Below are positions 7,475 through 16,590 of a stretch of 39,937 nucleotides of DNA, one piece after another (position 1 is the stretch's first letter; the number at the start of each line of letters is the position of its first letter). Made by a program: the position numbers and the translations under genes. The DNA is from a virus. The notes below the pieces were generated by a model that was not told where the DNA came from, ran no database searches, and saw only the letters and a list, made by a program, of their open reading frames with translations. The DNA is taken from positions 1 to 39,937 of IMG/VR virus record IMGVR_UViG_3300030390_002421; one strand, given 5' to 3'.

Positions 7475-8449
7475 TTGGCTAAAAAAATACCCAACATTAT
7501 AAAAGAGATTAGAAATAATCCTCCACAACCCATAAATTTTGCCTATCAAAAGAATATATCCTATTCTCAAATGTCAATATTTAGAAGTTGTGCTTATAGA
7601 TGGAAATTACAATATAAAGATAAAATTAAACGGTTTAATTCATCTATTCATACTGTATTTGGGACAGCTATACATGAAGTAATGCAACATTATTTAGATG
7701 TATCTTATGATAAATCATTTGCTTTTGCTGATAGAGAAATAGATATAAAAGATTATTTCCAAGATAAATTTATATCAGAATATCAATCTCAATATAAGTC
7801 AAATAAAAACGAACATTTTTCAGATGCAACCCAAATGAGAGAATTTTTTGAAGATGGTGTTGCTATTTTAGAATGGTTTAAGAAAAAACGTAGTAGATAT
7901 TTTAATAAAAAGGGTACGTATTTAGTAGGTTGTGAAATACCTATTGTTATTCCACCAAATAAAATGTATAATAACGTATTATATATGGGGTATCTAGATG
8001 TTGTCACATACCATGAAGAAACAGAGACATTTAAGATAATCGACATAAAAACAAGTACTAAGGGTTGGAATAGTTATGCTAAAAAAGATGAAAATAAACA
8101 TTTTCAATTAATATTATATAAACAGTATTTTTCTGAACAGTATGGTATTCCTTTAGATAAAATTGAAATTGAATTTTTTATAGTAAAAAGAAAAGTATTG
8201 GATATAGATGATGATAATATTATGTCACCTTACCAAGCTCATAGAGTACAACAATTTACCCCACCAAGTGGTAAAATTAAATTAAATAGAGCTAAAAGTG
8301 CGGTTAATGATTTTATAACAGAGTGTTTTAGTTCAAGTGGAAAAATTAAAGAAATAGATTATTTAAAATCACCTTCTAAATGGAATTGTACGTTTTGTCC
8401 TTATGGGGAAGATAAAGAATTATGTGGAGCCGGATTACATTTTGAATAA
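7475..8449 (+). CDS. RecB/Cas4-like PD-(D/E)XK exonuclease
   Basis: 324 residues with a TTG start two bases after the preceding stop. The N-terminal YSQMSIFRSCAYRWKLQY box and GTAIHEVM (His67) are typical of Cas4/AddB-like nucleases. The catalytic core is GYLDVV (Asp175) and IIDIKTS (Asp190, Lys192). Cys39 with Cys305, Cys308 and Cys317 make the four-cysteine set that binds an iron-sulfur cluster in this family. It would process DNA ends in recombination or replication. The only unusual point is the TTG start. Confidence 0.88.
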   Translation: MAKKIPNIIKEIRNNPPQPINFAYQKNISYSQMSIFRSCAYRWKLQYKDKIKRFNSSIHTVFGTAIHEVMQHYLDVSYDKSFAFADREIDIKDYFQDKFISEYQSQYKSNKNEHFSDATQMREFFEDGVAILEWFKKKRSRYFNKKGTYLVGCEIPIVIPPNKMYNNVLYMGYLDVVTYHEETETFKIIDIKTSTKGWNSYAKKDENKHFQLILYKQYFSEQYGIPLDKIEIEFFIVKRKVLDIDDDNIMSPYQAHRVQQFTPPSGKIKLNRAKSAVNDFITECFSSSGKIKEIDYLKSPSKWNCTFCPYGEDKELCGAGLHFE

Positions 8450-8450
8450 T

Positions 8451-8472
8451 ACTTATATATGTATAATAAACG
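8451..8472 (+). promoter_or_regulatory. Possible promoter for the glycan operon
   Basis: TTATATATGTATAATAAACG precedes the ATG at 8491 and resembles the ATATTTATAA motif upstream of virion-like genes at 24573, 28695, 37086 and 39460. No other candidate is seen for the following 14 kb of tightly packed genes. Confidence 0.4.
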
Positions 8473-8490
8473 TTTTAAAAAATAAAGATT

Positions 8491-8691
8491 ATGACAAACA
8501 AAAAACCAATGACACTAACTAGTGTTAAAGTCAAAAGCGATTTATTCGAGAATTTTAAAATTGAATGTGTAAAGCGTAAATTTTCTTTCCAAAAACTTGC
8601 CGACCGTAGTCTGTTTTTGTATCTTACTGATGAAAATTTCCGTAAACAAATTACTAATCAAATTAATCTCGAAATAAAGGAAAATGAATAA
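8491..8691 (+). CDS. Small protein, possible ribbon-helix-helix DNA-binding type
   Basis: 66 residues. TLTSVKVKSDLFENFKIECVKRK followed by a second helix (FQKLADRSLFLYL) matches the beta-alpha-alpha pattern of Arc/MetJ-like proteins. It overlaps the first glycosyltransferase by eight bases, so it could regulate the operon it begins. Fold assignment is by eye. Confidence 0.6.
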   Translation: MTNKKPMTLTSVKVKSDLFENFKIECVKRKFSFQKLADRSLFLYLTDENFRKQITNQINLEIKENE

Positions 8692-10123
8692 AGACTTTAA
8701 ATCTATCCCTAAGGATAAACGAAAAAAAATACTTCTAATATGTGATGATATTAGAGTGCATTCGGGAGTAGCAACAGTAGCTAAAGAAATAGTTACTCAT
8801 ACTGCTCATCATTTTAATTGGGTACAAATAGCAGGTTCTATAAACCACCCAGAAAAAGGTAAAAGATTAGATTTATCACAAAATACAAATGAATTAATGG
8901 GTATTAATGATTCTTCTATACTTTTATATCCATCTGATGGTTATGGTAATTCTAATATGATACGAGAAATCATTAAAATAGAAAAACCAGATGCTATTAT
9001 GTTGTTTACAGACCCAAGATATTTTATGCATATTTGGAACTTAGAACAAGAAATTAGAAAATCTATTCCTATTACATATTTAAATATATGGGATGATTAC
9101 CCAGCACCTATGTACAATAGACCATACTATGAAGCATGTGATTTATTAATGGGTATATCAAAACAAACTGTTAATATTAATAAATTAGTATTAAAAGGTC
9201 ATGAAGGTAATAGAATTTTTAAGTATATTCCTCATGGTAAGGATACTAAAAATTTCTTCCCAATTGAAGATAATAATTTAGATTATATTAACTTTAAAAA
9301 ATCTATATTTAAACATAAACAACCTAAATTTGTTTTATTTTTTAATTCAAGAAACATTAGAAGAAAACAAATCCCAGATGCTATGTTAGCATTTAGAACT
9401 TTTTTAGATACTATACCAAAAGAAGAAGCTAAGGAGTGTTATATGATTTTAAAAGTAGAAAAAGTTACAGACGCAGGAACAGATTTAACTAAAGTAAAAG
9501 AATATTTATTTGATGAAGAATACCCAGATAATGTAATGTTTATAGACCAAAGGTTATCTGAACAACAATTAAATTGGTTATATAATTTAGCTGATGTTCA
9601 AATATTACTAACATCTAATGAAGGTTGGGGGTTAACAATTACTGAAGCAATGTTAGCTGGAACTCCAATTATTGCTAATGTTACAGGTGGGCTGCAAGAT
9701 CAGATGAGATTTGAAGATGATAATGGAGAATGGTTTACCCCTAATGCTGATATACCTTCTAATCATAGAGGTACTTATAAAAAGCATGGTGAGTGGGCAT
9801 TTCCAGTTTATCCAACAAGTAGATCTATTCAAGGTTCACCTCCAACACCTTATATTTTTGATGATAGATGTAAATGGGAAGATGCTATGGAAAGAATTAA
9901 GGAATGTTATAAATTAGGTAGAAAAGAATTAAAAAGAAAAGGATTAAAAGGAAGAGAATGGGCTTTAAGTGATGAAGCAGGTTTTACCTCTCCACACCAA
10001 GCCCAAAGAGTAATAGAAGCTTTTAATGAGTTATTTAACACTTGGAAACCAAGAGAAAAATATGAGTTAATAAATACTAATGAATATAAAGGAAAATTTT
10101 TGAACCATAAAATTATATATTAA
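8684..10123 (+). CDS. GT4-type glycosyltransferase (GT-B fold)
   Basis: 479 residues. Rossmann-like N-domain beginning ILLICDDIRVHSGVATVAKE, then the donor domain with the NSRNIRRKQ loop and the GT4 signature SNEGWGLTITEAMLAGTP (E-x7-E region), then GLQDQM. It would transfer a sugar from a nucleotide donor to a glycan in the cytoplasm. Specificity cannot be read. A long insertion near residues 340-390 carries a Tyr/Pro/Ser-rich segment. It is the first enzyme of the glycan operon. Confidence 0.85.
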   Translation: MNKDFKSIPKDKRKKILLICDDIRVHSGVATVAKEIVTHTAHHFNWVQIAGSINHPEKGKRLDLSQNTNELMGINDSSILLYPSDGYGNSNMIREIIKIEKPDAIMLFTDPRYFMHIWNLEQEIRKSIPITYLNIWDDYPAPMYNRPYYEACDLLMGISKQTVNINKLVLKGHEGNRIFKYIPHGKDTKNFFPIEDNNLDYINFKKSIFKHKQPKFVLFFNSRNIRRKQIPDAMLAFRTFLDTIPKEEAKECYMILKVEKVTDAGTDLTKVKEYLFDEEYPDNVMFIDQRLSEQQLNWLYNLADVQILLTSNEGWGLTITEAMLAGTPIIANVTGGLQDQMRFEDDNGEWFTPNADIPSNHRGTYKKHGEWAFPVYPTSRSIQGSPPTPYIFDDRCKWEDAMERIKECYKLGRKELKRKGLKGREWALSDEAGFTSPHQAQRVIEAFNELFNTWKPREKYELINTNEYKGKFLNHKIIY

Positions 10124-11415
10124 TGAGTAAACCACGTTTTGTAATTAGTTGCCCCTTTGATACCTACTCAGGTTATGGTGCAAGATCAAGAGATATAGTT
10201 AAATCTATAATTGAGTTAGATAAATATAAAGTAGAATTACTTCCCCAAAGATGGGGAGAAACATCATGGGGTTTTTGTGAAGACCATCCAGAATGGAATT
10301 TTTTAAATAATCATAAAGCAACTCCTGATTGGCAAAAAGTTCAACCTGAATTGTGGATGCAAATAACTATCCCTAATGAATTTCAATCTGTAGGAAAATA
10401 CAATATTGGCTTAACAGCAGGTATTGAGGCTACGGCATGTAAAGCAGAATGGATTGAGGGGTTAAATCGAATGAATATGAATTGGGTTTCTTCTACATTT
10501 GCAAAAGAAACTTTCCAAAAAATGGTTTATGACCAGCAAGATAAAAGAACAGGACAGATAGTAAAACAAGTAAAATTAGAAAAACCAATAGAAGTAATAT
10601 TTGAAGGGGTTGATTTAACTACTTATAAACCAATTAAAGCTTCTGAAATTAAAACTATAGATTTATCTGATATTAAAGAACAATTTTGTTATTTATTTGT
10701 TGGTCATTGGATGAATGGTGACTACGGTCATGATAGAAAAAATGTAGGAGTTTTAATTAAATCATTCTATGAAGCCTTTAAGAATAAAAGAGGAGAAAAA
10801 CCCGCTTTAATTTTAAAATCATCAACTGGGGTATCTTCTTATGTTAGTAGAGATGTTATTTTAGATCGAATTAAAGGTATAAGAAAAGAAGTAGGAGGAA
10901 GTAACTTACCAAATGTTTATTTATTAAATGGTGAATTTGACGACTCAGAAATAAATGAATTATATAATCATCCAAAAGTAAAAGGAATGATTTCTTTTAC
11001 TAAAGGAGAGGGGTATGGAAGACCTTTACTAGAATTTTCTACAACAGGAAAACCTATTATAGCATCAGGATGGTCTGGTCATTTAGATTTTTTAGATAAA
11101 AACAGTAATGTTTTATTAGGTGGGAAATTAGAAAATGTACATCCTTCTGCTGCTAATGATTGGTTAATAAAAGAAGCCCAATGGTTCCAAGTAAATACTC
11201 AACAAGGAATAAGTGCAATGAAAGAGGTATTTAAAAAGTATAAACAATATTCTACAAATTCTAAAAAACAAAGGCATTATGCTAAAACTAATTTTAGTTG
11301 GGAAAAAATGAAAGAATTAGTTAAAAATAATTTAGAAAAAAATGTGCCTGATTTTCCCAAACAAGTAGAATTATCTTTACCTAAATTACAATTACCAAAA
11401 TTAAATAAAGTTTAA
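10123..11415 (+). CDS. Second GT4-type glycosyltransferase
   Basis: 430 residues, start at the TAATG junction. N-terminal ISCPFDTYSGYGARSRDI is a donor-loop-like glycine motif; FTKGEGYGRPLLEFSTTGKP carries the E-x7-E signature near residue 297. VGHWMNGDYGHDRKNVGVL marks the start of the second Rossmann domain. Acceptor and donor unknown. The C-terminus ends in a Lys/Pro/Leu-rich tail. Confidence 0.83.
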   Translation: MSKPRFVISCPFDTYSGYGARSRDIVKSIIELDKYKVELLPQRWGETSWGFCEDHPEWNFLNNHKATPDWQKVQPELWMQITIPNEFQSVGKYNIGLTAGIEATACKAEWIEGLNRMNMNWVSSTFAKETFQKMVYDQQDKRTGQIVKQVKLEKPIEVIFEGVDLTTYKPIKASEIKTIDLSDIKEQFCYLFVGHWMNGDYGHDRKNVGVLIKSFYEAFKNKRGEKPALILKSSTGVSSYVSRDVILDRIKGIRKEVGGSNLPNVYLLNGEFDDSEINELYNHPKVKGMISFTKGEGYGRPLLEFSTTGKPIIASGWSGHLDFLDKNSNVLLGGKLENVHPSAANDWLIKEAQWFQVNTQQGISAMKEVFKKYKQYSTNSKKQRHYAKTNFSWEKMKELVKNNLEKNVPDFPKQVELSLPKLQLPKLNKV

Positions 11416-11416
11416 T

Positions 11417-11860
11417 ATGAAACATGATGAAATAATAAATTGTCCTAGGTCTGGAGGCGATTTATGCTATAAAACAGAAATAAATAAAGATATTACCAAT
11501 TATTACAGTTTATCTTGCGGGTTTTGGACTAATAGTTTAATGTTAGAAGATTCTGATTTTTATAAAGAACAAGTAAGTATTTTACCTGAAATTTATAAAG
11601 ATTTAGCTTGGACTGATCCTAAAACTAAATTAATATGGTTACCTAATACTGTAAATGTTAAAGAAAACGGTATGATATTCGCTTCAGGTACTGATGTAAA
11701 AAATTGGAATTGGGGGGCAGTAAAAGCTATTCTAATCCCAGAAGAGGATAGAGAAAAATATAAAGATGAAAAGTATAGAGCCGATATGTCTACTATAAAA
11801 TATTTTAAAGAACGTGATTTTATAGATGCTCTTTCATATATTGGAATGTTACCAGAATAG
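11417..11860 (+). CDS. Hypothetical protein within the glycan operon
   Basis: 147 residues with Cys-containing starts (NCPRSGGDLCY, SLSCGFWTNSLM) and a Trp-rich core (DVKNWNWGAVKAILIPEED). The two N-terminal cysteines and Cys35 could bind zinc, but I do not recognise a family. It lies between a glycosyltransferase and an epimerase and is probably cotranscribed. Confidence 0.65.
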   Translation: MKHDEIINCPRSGGDLCYKTEINKDITNYYSLSCGFWTNSLMLEDSDFYKEQVSILPEIYKDLAWTDPKTKLIWLPNTVNVKENGMIFASGTDVKNWNWGAVKAILIPEEDREKYKDEKYRADMSTIKYFKERDFIDALSYIGMLPE

Positions 11861-11866
11861 AATAAT

Positions 11867-12718
11867 ATGAAAATACTAGTTACAGGAGGAGCAGGTTTTA
11901 TAGGAACTAACCTTATCAAAAAATTAATATCTGAAAGGCATAATGTACATTCATTAGATAATTATGAGACAGGTTTAAAATCTAATGAACAAATAGGATG
12001 CGATTATCATCTCAATGATATAACTGATATCCATTTAATGGATAAAGATTTTGATTTAGTTTACCATTTAGCAGGTTTATCAAGAATTCAACCTTCATTT
12101 AATAATCCTGAAGAAACCTTTAGAGTAAATACTATAGGTACTCAAAAAGTTTGTGAATTTGCTAGATTAACTGGAGCTAAAGTAGTATATGCTGGTTCCT
12201 CATCAAAATGGCATAATCCTTACCAATCCCCTTATTCTACTTATAAATACTTAGGAGAAGAAATTTGTAAAATGTATAAATTAACTTATGGGATAGACAT
12301 TGAAATCGCTCGTTTTTATAATGTATATGGTCCTTACGAAGTAATAGATGGTGATTGGGCTGCAGTAATAGGCATTTGGAGAAGACAAGTTAGAGATGGT
12401 GAAAAAATTACTATAGTTGGAGATGGTGAACAAAGAAGAGATTTTACCCATGTAGATGATATTTGTGATGCCTTGTGGAGAATAGGAATGAAAAGTTTAA
12501 AACACACAGATGCTTGGGAATTAGGAACAGGTATGAATTATTCTATTAATGATGTTTATTTAATGTTTAAAGAAAGATTTGAGGTTGATTCTATAAATAT
12601 TCCTGATCAAAAAGGTAATTATAGAGAAACATTAAGAGAGAATGATGATAGTTTAGAAAGACTAGGATGGAAACCAAGTGATAAATTAGAAGATTACATA
12701 TTAAATTTAGATAAATGA
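11867..12718 (+). CDS. NAD-dependent sugar-nucleotide epimerase/dehydratase (extended SDR)
   Basis: 283 residues with the NAD-binding GGAGFIG (7-13), a catalytic Tyr-Lys pair in PYSTYK, RFYNVYGPYE and RRDFTHVDDICDAL, all typical of GalE/RmlB-like extended SDRs that act on UDP-, dTDP- or GDP-sugars. Substrate cannot be assigned; it is somewhat shorter than GalE. It overlaps the following transferase by four bases (ATGA). Confidence 0.88.
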   Translation: MKILVTGGAGFIGTNLIKKLISERHNVHSLDNYETGLKSNEQIGCDYHLNDITDIHLMDKDFDLVYHLAGLSRIQPSFNNPEETFRVNTIGTQKVCEFARLTGAKVVYAGSSSKWHNPYQSPYSTYKYLGEEICKMYKLTYGIDIEIARFYNVYGPYEVIDGDWAAVIGIWRRQVRDGEKITIVGDGEQRRDFTHVDDICDALWRIGMKSLKHTDAWELGTGMNYSINDVYLMFKERFEVDSINIPDQKGNYRETLRENDDSLERLGWKPSDKLEDYILNLDK

Positions 12719-13338
12719 AAATAAGTTACGCTATAACGGTATGTAATGAGTTTGTAGAAATACAAAAACTTATATCAATTCTTTTAGAATATAAAAGATA
12801 TGAAGATGAAATTATAATATTATATGACTTTAAAAATGGTAGTGAAGGAATTGAACAATTTCTAAGAGCAAAATCAGTAAATGCCGAATTTAGCTGGCAT
12901 AAAGGAGAATTTAAAGGTCATTTTGCTGATTGGAAAAATCAATTAACAGAATTATGTAGTGGTGATTATATATTTCAAATTGATGCAGATGAATACCCAC
13001 ATGATAGCTTAATATCACAACTGCCAGTTATATTAGAGGCTAATCCTGAAAATGAAGTTTATTTAATCCCTAGAGTAAATACAGTTGAAGGATTAACTAA
13101 CGAACATATACAAAAATGGGGTTGGAATGTTAATGATAAAGGTTGGGTAAATTGGCCTGATTATCAGTGGCGTGTTTGGAAAAACAAACCAGAAATAAAA
13201 TGGGTAAATAAAGTACATGAAAAATTAAGTGGACATAAAACCTATGCTACATTGCCTGATATGGAAGGGTTATCGTTATATCATCCTAAAGATATTAAAC
13301 GCCAAGAAAAACAAAATAAATATTATAATACTTTATGA
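12715..13338 (+). CDS. GT2-like glycosyltransferase (GT-A fold)
   Basis: 207 residues beginning YAITVCNEFVEIQKLIS, with the metal-binding DxD in FQIDADEYPH and a following RVWKNKPEIKWVNKVHEKL segment as in the WaaE/KdtX-like subgroup that modifies lipopolysaccharide cores. Short but apparently complete. Overlaps both neighbours by four bases. Confidence 0.8.
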   Translation: MKISYAITVCNEFVEIQKLISILLEYKRYEDEIIILYDFKNGSEGIEQFLRAKSVNAEFSWHKGEFKGHFADWKNQLTELCSGDYIFQIDADEYPHDSLISQLPVILEANPENEVYLIPRVNTVEGLTNEHIQKWGWNVNDKGWVNWPDYQWRVWKNKPEIKWVNKVHEKLSGHKTYATLPDMEGLSLYHPKDIKRQEKQNKYYNTL

Positions 13339-15707
13339 AAAATAACTTTATAATTATAAGCACTTGCTATAATAAAGATAAATGGGTTAAAAACAATGTA
13401 AATAGTTTAAAATCTCAAAGTAACCAAAATTTTAAGGTATATTATGGTTATGATAAATCCACAGACAATACATTAAAATATTTAAAAGAATCAATAGGGG
13501 AAGATACAGATAAATATCAAATAATTCATAATGAAGGTGAAAAAAGTTTTTTAGGTAATTTTGTCCATGTTTACAAATATCTAAAAGAAAATCAATTAGT
13601 AAATAAAGAGGACATAATTATTGAAATTGATGCTGATGATTGGTTATTACATTCCTTTATATTGCAATATTTAGATCAAGTATACCAAAACCCAGACATA
13701 TGGATGACTTATGGTCAATATATGGAATACCCTTCAGGAGAGCTAGGAGGTCATTTTAATATGCATATTGAGGATAAAGTAGATAGTTTAAATGCTTATA
13801 GACGTGCTCCTTTTGCTTATAGTCATTTAAGAACTTATAAATCTTGGTTATTAGATAAAATATCAGATAAGGATCTTATTGACCCTAGAACCGGGAAATA
13901 TTTTAAACATGCTGGGGATTTTGCTTTATGTATGCCCATGGTTGAAATGGCAGGAAAAAATCGTATACATAGGGTAGATAATCCTGTTTATGTTTTAAAT
14001 AGACATGAAGATTTAGAAAATGAATCTAAAGATAACCTTCATTCACAAAAGGAATGTGATTTATCTATTAGATCTTTACCTGTTAGAGAAAGAATCCCTG
14101 CTATTTCAAAAATACAACCTATATTAGCTGGTGGTTTAGGAAATATGATGTTTCAAATAGCAGCAGCTTATGGGTTAAGTAAAAAACATAATCTAGAAGT
14201 TGTTTCTGATTTAAATCATGTAGGTACACTACATAGTCATCCTTCAACTTATAAAGATAACTTATTTAAAAATTTAAAAATATTATCATCACCATTAAAT
14301 ACATTTAAAAATGTAAAATGTGAACCAATAGATTTTTCATTTCAACCAAATTTAGAAATACCCCCAGGAGAAAATATTAAACTTTCTGGTGAGCTCCAAT
14401 CATATAAATATTTTGACCATTGTAAAGATGAAATTATTAAAATGTTTAAAAACCCTAATCATAAAGAAAAAAAGGGATATGTTTCTATGCATGTTAGAAG
14501 AGGAAATTATATAAATCTATCGGAATATCATTATAATTTAAGTATTGATTATTATAAAAATGCTATTGATTATTTTAAAGGATATAAATTTTTAGTTTTT
14601 AGTGATGATATAGAATGGTGTAAAGAAAATTTTAAAGGGAACAATTTTACTTTTATACAAAATGATAATGATTTTGATGATTTATACCAAATGTCAGAAT
14701 GTGAACATAATATTATTGCTAATTCAACTTTTAGTTGGTGGGGTGCATATTTAAATTCTAATAAAAATAAAATAGTAGTATATCCTAATAAGTGGTTTGG
14801 TAGCAAATATTCTAGTTGGACTATAATGGATTTATTCCCAGATAATTGGGTTTGTTTAAGTGAAAACATCCCCAAAATAGAAGTTAATTTATTTGATAAT
14901 GCATATAGACATTTAGCTAAAGATAATGGTAGATATTCTTCAGTACATGGTAAAATATCTAAACATATTAAATTTGTAAGAGATGTTAAAAATTATGAAG
15001 GTATAAATTTATTTATAGATGAATGTTTAAGTAATGGAGATGTTAAAAATATTAAAACAGGTAAAAAAATTGGTTGGTTAATGGAAACCAGAGAAGTTTA
15101 TCCAAAACGTTATGATGAATTTGAAACCTATGTAAACGATTTCGATTATATTCTTACCCATGATAAGAATTTGTTAACTAAATACCCAAAGAAAACCAAA
15201 TTTGTTCCTTTTGGGGGTTGTTGGATTAAAGATAATAATTTCCATTTGCATATAAAGAATAAAAATATTTCAATGATATATTCAAATAAAACTATGTTTG
15301 AAGGTCATAAATTAAGACACCAAGTTGCTAATAATATTAAGAATATAGATTTATTTGGTAGAGGCACATCAAACCCTGTTAATAATAAAGAAGAATCATT
15401 AGTAGATTATAGGTATTCTATTGTAATAGAAAATTCAAAAACAGATAATTATTTTACTGAGAAACTAATTGATTGTCTTGCTGTAGGTACTATTCCTATT
15501 TATTGGGGTTGTTCTAATTTAAAGGATTATTTTAACTTGGATGGTATAATTACTTTTAGTACATTAGAGGAATTAAATAATATACTGCCTACTTTAAATA
15601 AAAACTTATATAAGTCTAAATTAGATGCTATAAAGGATAATTTAGAAAAAAGTAAAGAATATAATGTAACTGAAGATTGGATTTATAAAAATATAATAAA
15701 TGAGTAA
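13335..15707 (+). CDS. Three-domain glycosyltransferase: GT2-like, GT11-like, GT10-like
   Basis: 790 residues with three transferase domains in one chain. Residues 1 to about 245 are GT-A: FIIISTCYNKDKWVKNNV and the metal site IDADDW near 96. About 255-520 matches GT11 alpha-1,2-fucosyltransferases: LAGGLGNMMFQIAAAYGL near 262, HVRRGNY near 384, NSTFSWWGAYL near 461. About 530-790 matches the GT10 catalytic end: YRYSIVIENSKTDNYFTEKL and GTIPIYWG near 692-715. No membrane anchor is seen. With Gmd and the Fcl-like enzyme encoded just downstream, the obvious donor is GDP-L-fucose or a close relative. I know of no reason to suspect a sequencing join, since the frame is continuous. Confidence 0.85.
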   Translation: MKNNFIIISTCYNKDKWVKNNVNSLKSQSNQNFKVYYGYDKSTDNTLKYLKESIGEDTDKYQIIHNEGEKSFLGNFVHVYKYLKENQLVNKEDIIIEIDADDWLLHSFILQYLDQVYQNPDIWMTYGQYMEYPSGELGGHFNMHIEDKVDSLNAYRRAPFAYSHLRTYKSWLLDKISDKDLIDPRTGKYFKHAGDFALCMPMVEMAGKNRIHRVDNPVYVLNRHEDLENESKDNLHSQKECDLSIRSLPVRERIPAISKIQPILAGGLGNMMFQIAAAYGLSKKHNLEVVSDLNHVGTLHSHPSTYKDNLFKNLKILSSPLNTFKNVKCEPIDFSFQPNLEIPPGENIKLSGELQSYKYFDHCKDEIIKMFKNPNHKEKKGYVSMHVRRGNYINLSEYHYNLSIDYYKNAIDYFKGYKFLVFSDDIEWCKENFKGNNFTFIQNDNDFDDLYQMSECEHNIIANSTFSWWGAYLNSNKNKIVVYPNKWFGSKYSSWTIMDLFPDNWVCLSENIPKIEVNLFDNAYRHLAKDNGRYSSVHGKISKHIKFVRDVKNYEGINLFIDECLSNGDVKNIKTGKKIGWLMETREVYPKRYDEFETYVNDFDYILTHDKNLLTKYPKKTKFVPFGGCWIKDNNFHLHIKNKNISMIYSNKTMFEGHKLRHQVANNIKNIDLFGRGTSNPVNNKEESLVDYRYSIVIENSKTDNYFTEKLIDCLAVGTIPIYWGCSNLKDYFNLDGIITFSTLEELNNILPTLNKNLYKSKLDAIKDNLEKSKEYNVTEDWIYKNIINE

Positions 15708-16590
15708 AATTATAGTAACAGGAGGTTCGGGTTTAGTAGGTAAACATCTAAAAGAAATATTACCTAATGCTATTTATTTAAGTAGTAAAGATTGTGATTT
15801 AACTGACATAAATAAAGTTAAATGGTTAATTTCATCACACAACCCAGATATAGTTGTACATTTAGCTGCCCGTGTAGGAGGAATACAGGATAATCTAAAA
15901 TACCCAGCTGATTATTTTGATGATAATATTTTAATAAATACTAATATTGTTAAAGTATGTAAAGAATATAATGTAAAAAGGTTTATAGGAATTTTAAGTA
16001 CTTGTATTTATCCTAGTGTAGTTGATACTTATCCTATGAAGGAAGAAGATTTATTTATAGGACCACCACCTCCTTCTAATTTTAGTTATGGTTATGCTAA
16101 ACGTTGTTTAGCAGTTCAAATTGATGCTTATAATAAACAATTTGGAACTAAATATAATTATTTAATTCCATGTAATTTATATGGAGATTATGATAATATG
16201 CATGATGAAAGCAAAATGCATTTTATAACAGCTTTATTAAATAAAATTAGGAATAGTAAAGATAAAACATTACATTTATTGGGTACAGGTAAACCCTTAA
16301 GACAATTTATGTATGCTAGAGATTTAGCAGATATTATTAAATTAGTTATTGATAATAATGTAACTGAAAGTTTTAATGTTGCTCCTGATTTTAATTATTC
16401 AATTGATGATATGGCTAAAATGGCATTAAAAGCCACAGGTAATAACTATAAAATTGTATATGATAAGCCTGAATTAGATGGCCAATACAGAAAAGATGTA
16501 AGTAATAAAAAATTATTAAAAATATTCCCTAATTTTAAATTTACAGATTTAAAAGAAGGATTAAAACAAGTTTATGGTAAAATTAGTTAG
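15700..16590 (+). CDS. fcl: GDP-L-fucose synthase-like epimerase/reductase (Fcl or ColC type)
   Basis: 296 residues. Makes GDP-L-fucose from GDP-4-keto-6-deoxymannose by 3,5-epimerisation and NADPH reduction. Seen: GGSGLVG (8-14), HLAARVGGI, STCIYP equivalent to the Ser-x-Cys of Fcl, YGYAKR (Tyr/Lys pair), NLYGDYDNMH and a His in KMHFITALL at the place of the second epimerase residue. All key residues are present. ColC, which finishes GDP-L-colitose, is a homologue with the same motifs, so the choice depends on the PLP enzyme that follows. Overlaps the previous gene by 8 bases. Confidence 0.87.
   Translation: MSKIIVTGGSGLVGKHLKEILPNAIYLSSKDCDLTDINKVKWLISSHNPDIVVHLAARVGGIQDNLKYPADYFDDNILINTNIVKVCKEYNVKRFIGILSTCIYPSVVDTYPMKEEDLFIGPPPPSNFSYGYAKRCLAVQIDAYNKQFGTKYNYLIPCNLYGDYDNMHDESKMHFITALLNKIRNSKDKTLHLLGTGKPLRQFMYARDLADIIKLVIDNNVTESFNVAPDFNYSIDDMAKMALKATGNNYKIVYDKPELDGQYRKDVSNKKLLKIFPNFKFTDLKEGLKQVYGKIS

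Noticed and set aside
9711-9917. Second plus-strand frame of 68 codons inside the first GT4 gene
   Set aside because: Out-of-frame shadow of the conserved donor domain without independent start signals.
14570-14875. Minus-strand reading frame of 101 codons inside the fused transferase
   Set aside because: Antisense to the conserved GT11 domain, no start context or promoter.
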